Of a stretch of 64,000 nt of DNA, positions 12,301-28,687 are shown in pieces. The notes under the pieces are model-generated. The model was not told the origin of the DNA. It searched no databases and was given only the letters and a program-made list of their open reading frames with translations. Source of the stretch: Branchiostoma belcheri (taxonomy: Eukaryota; Chordata; Leptocardii; Amphioxiformes; Branchiostomatidae); contig NW_017804176.1 of assembly GCF_001625305.1 (NCBI RefSeq), forward strand, positions 1,511,476 through 1,575,475, read 5' to 3'. Position numbers and translations under genes: made by a program. Position 1 is the first letter of the stretch. Every line of letters begins with the position of its first letter.

Positions 12301-15300
12301 GTGTATGGAAACGATGCAGGATTCGGACACAGCTTCACTTTCTTGGCCAACGGCAATGCATGCGGATATAGTACAGTACAGTACAGTACAGGGCATGCCC
12401 AGCTAACCTCAGCGAGTTTGTGTTACCAAAATGAGAACTGTTTGCACTAGCGTAGGTAATTTACATAGCACATGGTGACCTATTACATGAACGGTAGTTA
12501 ATATTTATGCAACAGTGCAAAGGTAGTATTGCAAAGAAGAAAAAAAAATGTTGAAAATCTTTCGGATTGTTTGTTTGAGAGATAGCCCATGCCCGCCTCA
12601 GAGGGGATGGTGGTCATGAGAAGTTGGTTTATTTTCTTTGAGGAGAAACACTTGGGATTTGGGACCTCCAGACTGTCCAGAATGCTTCGGATTCCAAACC
12701 TTCTTGACCAGCACTGTTGAGTAACAAGCTTGGCTGTCAAACCTTCAGTACTTTCTCCTGTAAGTCACTACTTTCAGCCTTCCTGCTTTTCCCATTAAAT
12801 CCACTCGCAACATGGTAGAAGAAAGGCGTGTTGCCATAAAAAGATGACCATATTTTCTAGAAAAAAGATTCAGAACTAGAAGAGGTACTACATAAAAGGC
12901 CATTTATTCAGTCTATTCAGTATTAGAGAACTGTAATAGAGGCCTCCTGTCCCAGTATCTAGTGTAAGGTGAGACCCTTGTGAATAGGTCCTTTTGCATC
13001 ATATGTCAAATTGAAGCAATATGTGGGAATGCCTTTGAATCTTTTTCCTAGAATTTGCTCTACAACAAATAACACTTTATTTCATACTTGACAACCAAAA
13101 CTTGCTCTACTGGGAGTTGGGTACAGCATTCTGTGAAATGAGGAAGGGACAGGGCAGAAAATTGCCATTGGAACAAATGACCATGTCAAATCCTTTGGTT
13201 GCAGGGAGACTAATAGAATGTTCTCATGAGAAACTCCATGAATGAAGGGTGCTATATATGGACTGGTCTTGAGCTAGGGGGATCCCTGTTGTTTTTATAG
13301 TTACAATGTATTAGAGCAAAAGTCTGTAGCCATAATTATGAGCTGATGGTCAAGTACTTGGCTCTTCTTTATCAAAGGTGAGGACGTGGTATTACATGTA
13401 CATCATTTTAGTGAGATTTTTTTCGTAGGTAGGTTTTCAATTTAAAAATTAAAGCTTATCTTTGTTGAAAATCAAAATTCTAGAGAAAAGAGTGAAGATT
13501 CAAAGAGGACACAGGTTTTTCAAGTTCATTGTGTCCACACTTGTAACTTCTGCCAAAGTGTCAAGATAAGATGATCTAAACAATGATTAGATGTATAAAC
13601 AGTCAGAAGTGATGTGCTTCTGTCAACCCTTTCTTTTTGGTTGCAAAAGACTGTATCCAAACACCACAGGGAATTGCAACACTAAATGGCATTTCCAAAC
13701 ATATAGAGATTGAAAGGAAAACAGATGTGCAGTTGAACTTGTGGTTGTGACAAAAGCAATATGGGTAATTTTGGAAGCACTGTTGTCATGTGGAACAGCT
13801 GGTCCCAGGTTATCAGTGGAGGTGGTGACAGGGGGTTTGGCAGCAGCCATATGCTGACAAGAAACATGGAAGCCATCATTTACTGCCTTGTCAGATGATT
13901 GATAAACCCCATTTAATTCCTAAACAAGCTTTAAACTTCTCCGGTGACCTTCCAGGCCACACTTGGGAAAGACCAGCTGTTGAATGCCTGTTCTCGCGTC
14001 TCACTTTCTCTTCAGAGAACATGAAAGGAAAGGTTACCACAAATATGGTGCCAGAAAAGATGTTCTTGTGTCCTCCAGTGCTTGTTTTGTGCTCCCAGTG
14101 ATATTGTTTTTGCCTGAGGCCCACAGAGATTTCTTGTCCAGATGTGGTTTACAAAGGAGTGGCTTCCTTTCATTCCACTGGGGGAGAAGATATGTTGATA
14201 TTGTTTTCTTCTCAGGCTCAAAATTAAAGACTCTTTCAGCTACTTTGTCTTTATTAGGAGACCAGAGTTAGGGGTTCTGCTGGGCTTGACCTTAGATGGC
14301 CTTGTCCCCATGTTTAGATAGTCTGCAGGGGACAGAGCCCAGTCTTGCAGGGGGTGGGTACATCTAGCATTCATTACTAATGGAAATTAGGCAAGTTCCA
14401 TTGGGAGCTCTGGGTCCTTGGTTGAGCCAGTCACATCCAGAGTACAGGAGCCAGACCCTAGAACCCTGCACTGTGGAGAGGGTGATCTTCACAGCTGACT
14501 TTCCACAAAAACATCACCAGTGCGGAACTGTCAAGTACCAATCGAGGTGGACGGGGGATTTGGGCATTGCCGGAATTTTCCCTTTCGGGTCGGTAGATCC
14601 CGCGGCTGAAGTGCCCTAGCCCAGCCACCACCTGCTGGCAGCGTTTGTGTGGAAGTTGCAGGTGAAGTCGAGTGGCAGGCAGTACTCCAGCCTATTAGGG
14701 AGTACTTTGGTAGCCAAGCACGTGTGCAGGTCCCTGGATATCCTGGCTTCTGTGTAATTGATTCCTGGAGAGGGGAGCCTCCCAATTTGTTAACTATCCA
14801 AATGATGGGTGAATGAAGACAACATGGCACAGTAGAAACACTGCTTACAGAGGAAATGCGATGCTGAATGAGTGAGTGAGGCTTTTGTATTCATTTCCCT
14901 CAAACCATGGTGTTGAAATATGTTTTGAAACTTCCTGCATAGTCAGTTAATGTTTTTCTGCTCGATAACGTCTAGATCCATAAAAGTCTTCCATTTCAGA
15001 TGACTGCAATTTCTAAAAAATCTTGAAGGAGTTGGCAGATGTGTGTGAGCTTTTCTTTGATGCATCTGTAGAATTCCAGATATGGATTCTGGTATTTCTT
15101 GTGGAATTTTTCCTAGTTATTGAATCCAGGACTTACAAAACAATTGGAATTTCCTGAAAGTTGTGAAGCAATCCCACATACATATATTTTGTACAATGTG
15201 GATAGATTTACTTCCTTGCTTTATGGAAACTGGTACAAAGTTTCTTATATTTTCTTTTAGTGCTCCCAATACCATACTTTGTGGTAGAGAGATCTCTTTT

Positions 15301-17600
15301 ATGAACTACTGTGTACTAATCTCTCAGTTAGAGTTTTCATGCTAACAGACTTCACAACCAAGTGGTAATACTCCTAATGTGTGAAAAACAGACAGTTAGG
15401 GGTAATTAACATACAGGCAGGAACTCCAAATATTTGTTTTGTCTGCACACCATTCAAGACTCAAGATCAGACAAAAGATAACCTAGAAAGTCATTTGATG
15501 TTATCTTCTCAAGACAAAAAAATCCTTTTCATTGAAATGATTCAACCCTTTTGTTTTGTGTTATAGTGTGAATACTAAGCTTTTGTCATGGAAGAGAAAA
15601 CTGGTCGATTTGCAGACGAAATGATTTTATGTAAACATGTCAAAAGATTCCTTGCGATTTTTTGGTCAGAATCTTGGCCAGAAAACAGGAAGGAGATTTA
15701 TCATTGGTGGATTGGCATGACTGAGCTTGTCAATGGACCAATCACCTCTTTGATGTCATTAGAGCTTTGTTGTTACGTCAAGTTGTTGGAATAGGCCTAA
15801 GTGTTTTTGGACAAAGAATTTGGAATAAAAATGTATTTCGTGGTTAGTTTGAAAGGAAATGTCCCTCAAATATAGGAATTTTCATGAATAAATTTTGCAT
15901 TTTTGGCAGTGTACAAAAAATCTCACAGCTAAAATTTACATATCATCAGTGATTATAGATGCTATTGTTCTCTTTTTGAAATAATAGTATTTTACATGTA
16001 CCTTTACAGGCAAAGGCCTTTAATTTAAGGGAAAGCTTTTGTAATGAAGGGGGTAACCAGTTTTTATTTGATAAATGCAGCCATGCATATAATAGTAGCA
16101 TTCAAAACATGAAACTTTTGAAGAGAAAAAGGTGTTGTCTTTTGCCACAGGGAGTGTCTGATGTTTTATAAGTTGACAGGTTCTAATAGAACATGAATTG
16201 AAAATCTCTAAGAAGTCAATGAAGTAGTGATACAAAGTACAGGAAACACTGAGTGGAAAGCTACATTTTATAAAGACAAATTTGCTCCATGCAAGGCTTA
16301 AAAAACTCTTCTAGGTGCTGAACTACTTTGGGTTATTGGAAAACGGTCTTGTCCCTAAACTCATGATGTTAGATTTGTTCCCATAAAATGATATAGGATG
16401 CCTGTTGTTGTTGTTCTTAATTGGAAATCTCTGCTTCCAATCATGATAAAGCTGCAGTAGACCACTGTTGGGGTATAATTGGTGCTCTGGCTTGTAGTCA
16501 TATGGCATCGATTACACCATCTTTTCAGCCATATAGGAACTGGCACAGGGAAATGTACTTACTGGAAAATTTTCTTTCTTACTCACTGTTTTGTTTGTTT
16601 CTTGACTACAAGAGGAAAAATTGCAGAAGTTTAAGTTTTGTTTAGTCTTGGCAATGTATTGTCCATTTATGCAGTAAACCTTATCTTAATCACAGTTTGA
16701 TTTTGCATAATTGTCTTCCTCTTAAATCATAGCTTGAGGCAATGCAAGAGAGGATGTGCATGGGAACTTTTTTCGTTCAGAATAAACCAGAAAAGATTGT
16801 AGCTGTAGGGGTGTATGTAAATATGGCTTTGTAAGGTCAGTATTTTCAGAACCTTTGGGTGTTTTTTTTTTAATTCTGGAGTCACACACTTCCCAGCCAA
16901 CTGACCAGACCCATACTTATTGGTCATGCTCTAAATATGATTACTGGGTAATACTAATAGTTTTCAGAGAAACTGAATAAAGGAGTAATGCTAAGTGAAG
17001 CAAACATTTCCAAAGGGACCCCCTTGAACAGACATTATTACCATTCCATATTATGATAAAACCAAGACAAAAGTTTGGGAAAAGCAGTTGAGCGACAAAA
17101 TCTCCCTTGTTGTTCAGTTTGAGTGGCCTTTACCATTTCCTAAGTTACACTTACAGTAGAAAATATAAAAAAGATCTACATTGGAACAGAAAGTCTAGCA
17201 TCTTGTCTCCTGAAACTTTTGGAAAAAAGTTAAAACCTTGTTTGTAAAATTCCCCAGTGAGCCTACAGACAACTGCATACCAGGTTTACTTCCGCCATGA
17301 TAATTCCTTATGCAAAGCGCTGAAATTCCCTATGGTGGACCCAGTCTCTCAGGTAAACACACCTGTGGCACACGTGAGAGAATACCTGCCACACCTGTAG
17401 GAAAACCTCTGTTCTCATCTGCCTATTAAACATCAAAACCTGTAAAAAAAAATAGCAAAGGTGACAAAATAGGATCATGTAATCAAAAGCAATGTGTTAA
17501 ATGTAAAGGTTCAAAGTGATAAAAATCATAACTACATAAGTAGATGATTTGCATACTATGCAAATGCACCAGGAAGTTTTGTGTATCAAATGGCAAAGTC
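9301..17600. other. Noncoding stretch upstream of prdm1
   Basis: No open frame here has the conservation, splice context or composition of a gene. A pentanucleotide microsatellite at 12370-12391 is the only clear repeat. The region is probably intron of the 5' UTR or upstream regulatory DNA of prdm1. Confidence 0.5.
12370..12391. repeat. AGTAC pentanucleotide microsatellite
   Basis: Four and a half perfect copies of the 5-bp unit AGTAC in tandem. No associated gene. Confidence 0.85.
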
Positions 17601-17644
17601 ATTGTGATTATAAGGAGTGGATACAGGATATGATAAAGTCTTAA

Positions 17645-17696
17645 GGAAAGTGAAGTGGGATATAGAGGAAGCAGATGCCAGCCGGCGGAAGCTCTG
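17645..17696 (+). promoter_or_regulatory. PRDM1/IRF-like site followed by an exon-like block with a donor
   Basis: GGAAAGTGAAGTGGGA at 17645-17660 is the best match in the window to the PRDM1 consensus (GAAAGTGAAAGT type). It is followed within 40 bp by an ATG and a consensus donor, CTG|GTAAGT, at 17696/17697. This could be the end of a short alternative 5' exon. The ATG here would not join in frame with the acceptor at 18580: 22 nt of coding would shift the frame and meet a stop. If spliced, it would therefore act as an upstream ORF rather than an N-terminal extension. Confidence 0.28.
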
Positions 17697-18242
17697 GTAA
17701 GTTCAGTCAACCCAGCGAGCCAGGCACTCAGTCGGACACGGGGGATGACATGCCAGATCTGCAGAAGTACCCCTGCCCTGGTTGTTTATGTAACGGAGAC
17801 GATTGTTAGCAGAGGCACCTGTCCGTTGAGTGTAGGATGAACCAACCACGTACCCTCTTTCATTTCCTGGGTTGTACTTTTTGAACTCGATTCGATGCAG
17901 CTTAATACATGTATAGACTTGAGAAAGAGACTTCAGTTTGCATTTCAAGGGAGATATTGGAATTATATCAGATACTGAAATGTAAGGTTCTCACACAATT
18001 AGACAACTATTATTATTAAAAATACTTTTAAAAGGCCACTGTTGCATAATTCTCAGGTGCCTTCTTTTGAGATTTACAGTAGAAAGGTCTTAAAGTAGAG
18101 CCAACTGTGCTGAGTTTCCCCATACAGTCTTGCTAACAAGGGTTATCTAATATCCGACCCTTTACCTTTAATAAGACAACATCGTTCTTCCCACGGTATA
18201 CAGCGTGGGCAGTAATCCCGAGGATACTTTGATAGTTGTATT

Positions 18243-18300
18243 ATGCAAATGAGATGAAACTGAGAGGACTCCCAACCTGTCATTACTGACTGTGACGTCA
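18243..18300 (+). promoter_or_regulatory. Octamer, ISRE-like and CRE motif cluster 0.3 kb before the first coding exon
   Basis: Within 58 bp there is a perfect POU octamer ATGCAAAT (18243-18250), an ISRE/PRDM1-like GAAACTGA (18256-18263) and a perfect CRE palindrome TGACGTCA (18293-18300). The cluster ends 280 bp before the splice acceptor of the first prdm1 coding exon. It could be an internal promoter or an intronic enhancer. Only the motifs are seen directly. Confidence 0.35.
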
Positions 18301-18593
18301 GCTACAAGAGGTGTGATGACTTCTCTATATCAGACCTGTCATACACTTCCTTAGCCGGCACAGTTGGAACGACACTGTGTCACACTCTCTGTTGTAGACT
18401 TGATCATGTTGTATCATTGGGTTGGTTTAAACCCAGGCTGTTGAAAAGTTGAAAAAATTGTTTTCTCAGAGGTAGCTGGCATAATTCTTCAGTACTGCAA
18501 CATTTTAGACATGTGAAAACTTTTTACAATGTTTGTTGTGTATGTTGAGAGATCACATTTATTTTTTTGCCTCCCTACAGAAAAGACAAAGCA

Positions 18594-23989
<5,396 letters not shown>

Positions 23990-26400
23990 AAAAAGATAGA
24001 AGCACAAAAAAGTGACCTTAACAATGATTGTTGCAACATCGATTCCTACAGGGTAAATTTGTTCCGTCATTCTAAACTTCATGCACAATTGGGAAACAAA
24101 GATTACAGTTAAACTTTGTTTTCACATTTTCACGCAAATACACCATTCCAAATTAGCATTGCAGCGACAGCAAACAAAATTCTTAACTGCTGCATTTGAC
24201 AATCAAACAACTTATTTGCCTAAAATAGTGATTTTTGTTTTAAACAATATACCATCACATAGTTACTATTACAGGAAAGGTTGAACCATCAACACACCTA
24301 GAGACTGAACTATGCAACTGGAGCAGGCTCCTTATGGTACACAAACAACCTCATCAATGTTTACTCTTTGTATTTGTTCATAGAAATAGCAATAATGTTC
24401 AATCAACAACACTGGACAATCACCCATATTGTCGGTAACCTGTTTTCTAGTTAGACCTTTTGGCATATCTTCAAAAAAGTCTTAATTACTTCCTTTGTGA
24501 AATATGTTTATATCTCTTAGGAAGAAATGTGAATTGTTACTGTCTAATATAGAGACAGAGGAAATACTATGTATTGATAATCATTACTTCTCAATAGGGC
24601 CCAAATAGCACCAACAGTGTAGCAAAGCTTTTTCAGTGACAAGACAAATTTTGTAAAAAAAAAAAAGAAAGTAACAGTTTTGTCTACCTTGTACACGAAC
24701 AGTTTGGGAGAAATGCGAATACAGAATTATTATTTCTCTAATCTTCTGTATGTTAAACTAATTTAACCATTGAATAATCTGTATCTGACATTCACATATT
24801 TATTATTTCAAATATTATATATGTATAAATGCAAACGTTCCATGTCACCAAAGCCACAAATACCTCAGTTTCAAGACCATACAGTATAATTTGTACATAT
24901 TGTTTACATTCAATTGCACAGTTTTATATATTATCTTCACTGTGAATTCCTCACAAAGAAGATATACCCACCTGTTTTATATATATCTTTGTTCCTATGT
25001 ACACACTTAAACCTTTTTGTTCACTCCAAATTTTATATTCTATAACAGAATAACAATTACTTTAGGTTTGTTGCTATATAAACTACTTGTAGTTCTGATC
25101 TTCTATGTTAAAATTTGGTAACTGTTTAGCTTGTTAAAGAAAGACGTATGTGTTCTTGGTTGCTGCATTCATTGAGAGAGTTAAAACCCAGTCTAGTTAT
25201 TGCCTGAAAGAAGTAGATATTGCACTGCGTTTGTAAGCAAATCAGGTAGAATGAGCTTTTGCGCATTGTCTTTGAATACTCCTCATTGATAAGTTCATCT
25301 GAATAGACAGTCATGATAAGTAATAGATATCATGACTGTATTGTATCAAGGACATTATATAGTGTCCTTGGTTGTATAAATATGGATTGTTGAAGACAAT
25401 GGTAAGAACCCAGTTTTTGTTAGTTACCTCTCAAGTCAGGAAAATGTATTGTTTGGCTGAATTTGTGCGACTGAAAACATTGGTTATCAATTTGAACCAA
25501 TGGTTTGGTTGGGTTTTGCTAGATGCAAGAAGCTTGCAAGATTTGCAGTGGTTTGCCAAACTGTTGACTATGCACATGTTTTCCTTTACTATAATAGTGC
25601 TATATTAGCAATATTTTGCCAAAATGATAGAAAACCTGTTGCCAAAGTTCTCTACCTTGAGAAAGTTGCAAAGTTCTTCATCCAAACTGGTTGAATTGTG
25701 ATTTCATGTTGCTCTCGCAAGTGTTTCTTGCAAGTGTTCTATTGATAGGAATAGGTGATAACTTTTGTCTTTGTGTAAATAATAATTTCACAATGGTTGG
25801 GTCTGATGGATTGGGAATTAACATATAGGGATGTGGGTTGGATTGATATGAACATTATTTGACTATAATTAATTTCTCTGGGTTATTTGATCTTGACTGT
25901 ATGAAGTTCACCTTGCTTTTGGTAATTTGGGAGCTGTCTTTATAGTGCTGCACATCATTAATAATTTCTCCTTGTTCTAATTGTGAACAAATTTAGGGGG
26001 TGATTATCTAATTTTGCTTGGTTATGATGGAATCTAACTTGGAATTATTAGCTAGGTGAGAATTAATTAGTAAAGAAATAATCAAGAATATTATTCTCAG
26101 GGTCAAATGCACAATTGCTGCAAATCTTGTATGGAAAGAATGTGTTCTGTTTTCTTCTCTTTATGTATAGATGATTATGATTTCTCACATTCAATAACTA
26201 CACTTTGTCAGTATATTTCTGTTGGTATATTTCTGGTGGAAGGATATATTTATGTACAGTTGTTCTACAAATGCCTTGCCATACATACTCGCACTTGCAA
26301 AACATACATAACCAACAACTTACAGAAGATGAATCTATTTTTCATACACAGGAAATTTTGTGAGAAAAAATGTTTACTGAAATAAATCAATTGAGAAGAA
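23990..26400 (+). other. prdm1: Probable prdm1 3' UTR with ARE and miRNA seed matches
   Basis: AT-rich noncoding sequence follows the prdm1 stop. The first AATAAA I see is at 26381-26386, giving a UTR of about 2.4 kb, close to that of vertebrate PRDM1 as I recall it. It contains an AU-rich element (TATTTATTATTT, 24797-24808), a miR-9 seed match ACCAAAG (24847-24853), a let-7 seed match TACCTCA (24861-24867) and TGTTTACA (24901-24908). These are sequence matches; regulation is inferred. The transcript end is not proven, and the short open frames here are not gene-like. Confidence 0.5.
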
Positions 26401-26554
26401 ATTTGGCTGTGTGCTGTGATGTTTCCTTCCCTGCAGTTAGTGTGATAAGAGACAGGAGGAGCTTTTTGATGGTGAGATGTGGAGGGTGAGCTGTGGAGAG
26501 TTGAAAAGTAGAGATTGACTTCGTGCACCTAATTCCTTATACCATGTCCAATAC

Positions 26555-26700
26555 AACAAAGGCAGCAAGGTGGTAAGGGTTGTAGACATAGAATCTGAAG
26601 GTTATGGATTCAGCCCTAATGTTTTGCCCTTGACTCATAATAAGTATGTACATGTAGCTTCAGTTAGGGACATCCTCTTGGATAAGGAACATGACAGAGG
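26555..26700 (+). mobile_element. tRNA-derived SINE remnant
   Basis: The stretch beginning GGCAGCAAGGTGGTAAGGGT and continuing through GAATCTGAAGGTTATGGATTCAGCC has the spacing of a tRNA gene's A and B boxes. It is followed by a pattern common to tRNA-derived SINEs of marine deuterostomes (CTAATGTTTTGCCCTTGAC, then a short tail). It is diverged, with no visible target-site duplication. It lies between the prdm1 and mrps6 3' ends. Confidence 0.45.
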
Positions 26701-27335
26701 TAGTGTTTATGCAAAACTATCAACACCACCATTACATTTCAATCTTTGTGCTATAAAAAGAAAACTAATGAAAGTGGTTGAAGCAAAAATATTGAGAGTT
26801 ATATCATGAATTGATGAACAATAATTCAGGTGAATACCGCAGTTTTATAAAGAGGGTCTCTAATCTTTATTTTGACTTTGTATGAATGGATCAATGGACA
26901 GTTAGTTGTAAGAAGCCATCTGATTGGTTAAAATCAGATTAAACCAACCTTGAAGCTGTTACATGTCTAAATTCAATACAGTCAAATGAGAAGAAACAAA
27001 GGCTTGAGGAAAACATAATAACCTCAGTTGTTTTTCCTCACTGACAGCACATGACAAGGTCTTCTTCCTTCAAAAACATGAAAATTGAAATCTGTATTTC
27101 TTTCATGTGATCCTGTACATGTACCTGTACTTCACTGTAACACTTCAGATTTGACACATCCAAAAATGGACAACTCCAATGTCATCCTTGCTATTGAAAG
27201 AAGCATAAAACTATGAACAGAACTTAACTGTATATGCAAACCAATGTTGACCATTTAGGGACACTTGCCATGCAAGCATCACAATCCAGTGTTGTGATAT
27301 TACTCGAATATTCCACAGAGTTTATGTAAACAAAA

Positions 27336-28439
27336 TCACTGCATTTTTTGCATTTCTCGTTTTTCTTTTTCCTGTTGTTTCTGTAACTCTCTCCTCTCTT
27401 TCCTCTTCTCTTTCATTACTTTCAATCGCTTGTCTTTCTTGACAAACTTCTCAAGTTTGACGTCTTCTGCGCCGAACCAGGCTGAAGGGTTAGGTGAGTA
27501 ATAGTTTGGCTCTTTTGTGACCATTCCTGGACAGGGGGGGTCTGGAAACAGTTTGACTTCCTTCTTGATGATGTTTGGTCGGATGATGTCCAGGTCTTGG
27601 TTGAGGAGTTGTGTCATGGAGCTCACCAGAGTCGTGGGTCCATCAAACTCCACTACAAAGTACCTGTGGGGATGACATGTAACAAGACAGTGATACTGAT
27701 AGAGTAATATGTAATATAGTATTAACAGAACTATTAAAAGAGTAATTTTACTGTAAATTCGTTTTTGTCTGGGCTCATTGTAGAAGGAGGCTTTCACAGT
27801 ACATTTTGTATTTTTAGTTTACTGATAAAATGTATCTCAAAAATGACAGATTTTGCAACTTAGCACTGGCAAATAAAAAAAATTAAACTTGCAAATATTC
27901 TTATTTTCAAATTGAATTATGTAATTTAATTTTCACACAGTGACACTAAGAGAACAATTTACTACTAAAAAGACAGTTGGATAATGGCTACATCATCAGT
28001 TCATACTAGTATATAACTAACAGATGATTGGCCAAACGTGTTTAGGCCAAGACCTGTACCTAAATCCGTGTACCTTTATCTAAAATTTGTTAAGGTACAC
28101 GATGGAAATTGCTACTGTCTACAATCTTACCTTCCCTGAGTGAAGTTCTCAGAGTGTGCCCTCATGATGTACGGTAATTTCCTCTCTCCCAGGTTCTCTA
28201 TCTGTCGCACGACACCGCCCTTCTCCAGGAGCGACTGTACAGCACGTTTCACCACCGTCACTGTCTCTGGCTGTTCAAACACATCAGAAACATGTGTTTA
28301 TGATATATTATACTCTAACACACATGTTGGTCCCAACACGTTATGCCCCCCTCCCCACACAAGGACAAAAAAAAAAACAACGAGAAAAACTTACCCGTTC
28401 CAGGGCCTTGGTGATCATAACTAACTCATATCTCGGCAT
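27336..28439 (-). CDS. mrps6: Mitochondrial small ribosomal subunit protein bS6m, three exons
   Basis: This is a structural protein of the 28S mitoribosomal subunit, imported from the cytosol. Minus-strand exons: 28395-28439 (residues 1-15), 28131-28270 (16-61) and 27336-27663 (62-170), with clean GT-AG sites and a 513-nt frame ending TGA. The start MPRYELVMITKALERPET is the canonical bS6 N-terminus. The core IENLGERKLPY and YFVVEFDGPTTLVSSM, then DLDIIRPNIIKKE, matches the S6 ferredoxin-like fold. At 170 residues it is clearly longer than the human protein (about 125). The extra part, from about residue 105, has a Pro/Tyr/Trp segment and then a strongly charged Lys/Glu/Arg/Gln helix (131-170). 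A TTTATT at 26866-26871 is a possible poly(A) signal on this strand. It faces prdm1 tail to tail. Confidence 0.93.
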
Positions 28440-28687
28440 CTTCAGTAGCTTACGAATCACACGTCACTTATGAATAACTCTTGTTTAGTCAATATATATA
28501 TATACAAATATGATTTTCAGCGTCCTTTCCTAGTTCTTCTGACATTCACACATCCGGGGAACTCGTAACCTTTCACCCTTTTCTTTTGACCAATTAGAGA
28601 AACGTTCATAGAGTTAGTTTGGATGTCTGACCAATGAGAGAGCTCGTGACATATTTACCATCTTCACTGTTCCTAAGCCGGGCGGCC
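28440..28687. promoter_or_regulatory. Bidirectional promoter between mrps6 and atp5po
   Basis: Only 248 bp separate the two start codons, so the genes must share promoter DNA. Two direct CCAAT boxes in the context GACCAAT-AGAGA lie at 28590-28594 and 28631-28635. An ETS/GABP-like CCGGATG (minus strand, near 28552) and YY1-like ATGGCG around the atp5po start (28688-28697) fit promoters of nuclear genes for mitochondrial proteins. There is no clear TATA box aimed at either gene; the TA run at about 28494-28502 lies in the mrps6 5' region. The arrangement is direct; factor use is inferred. Confidence 0.65.
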
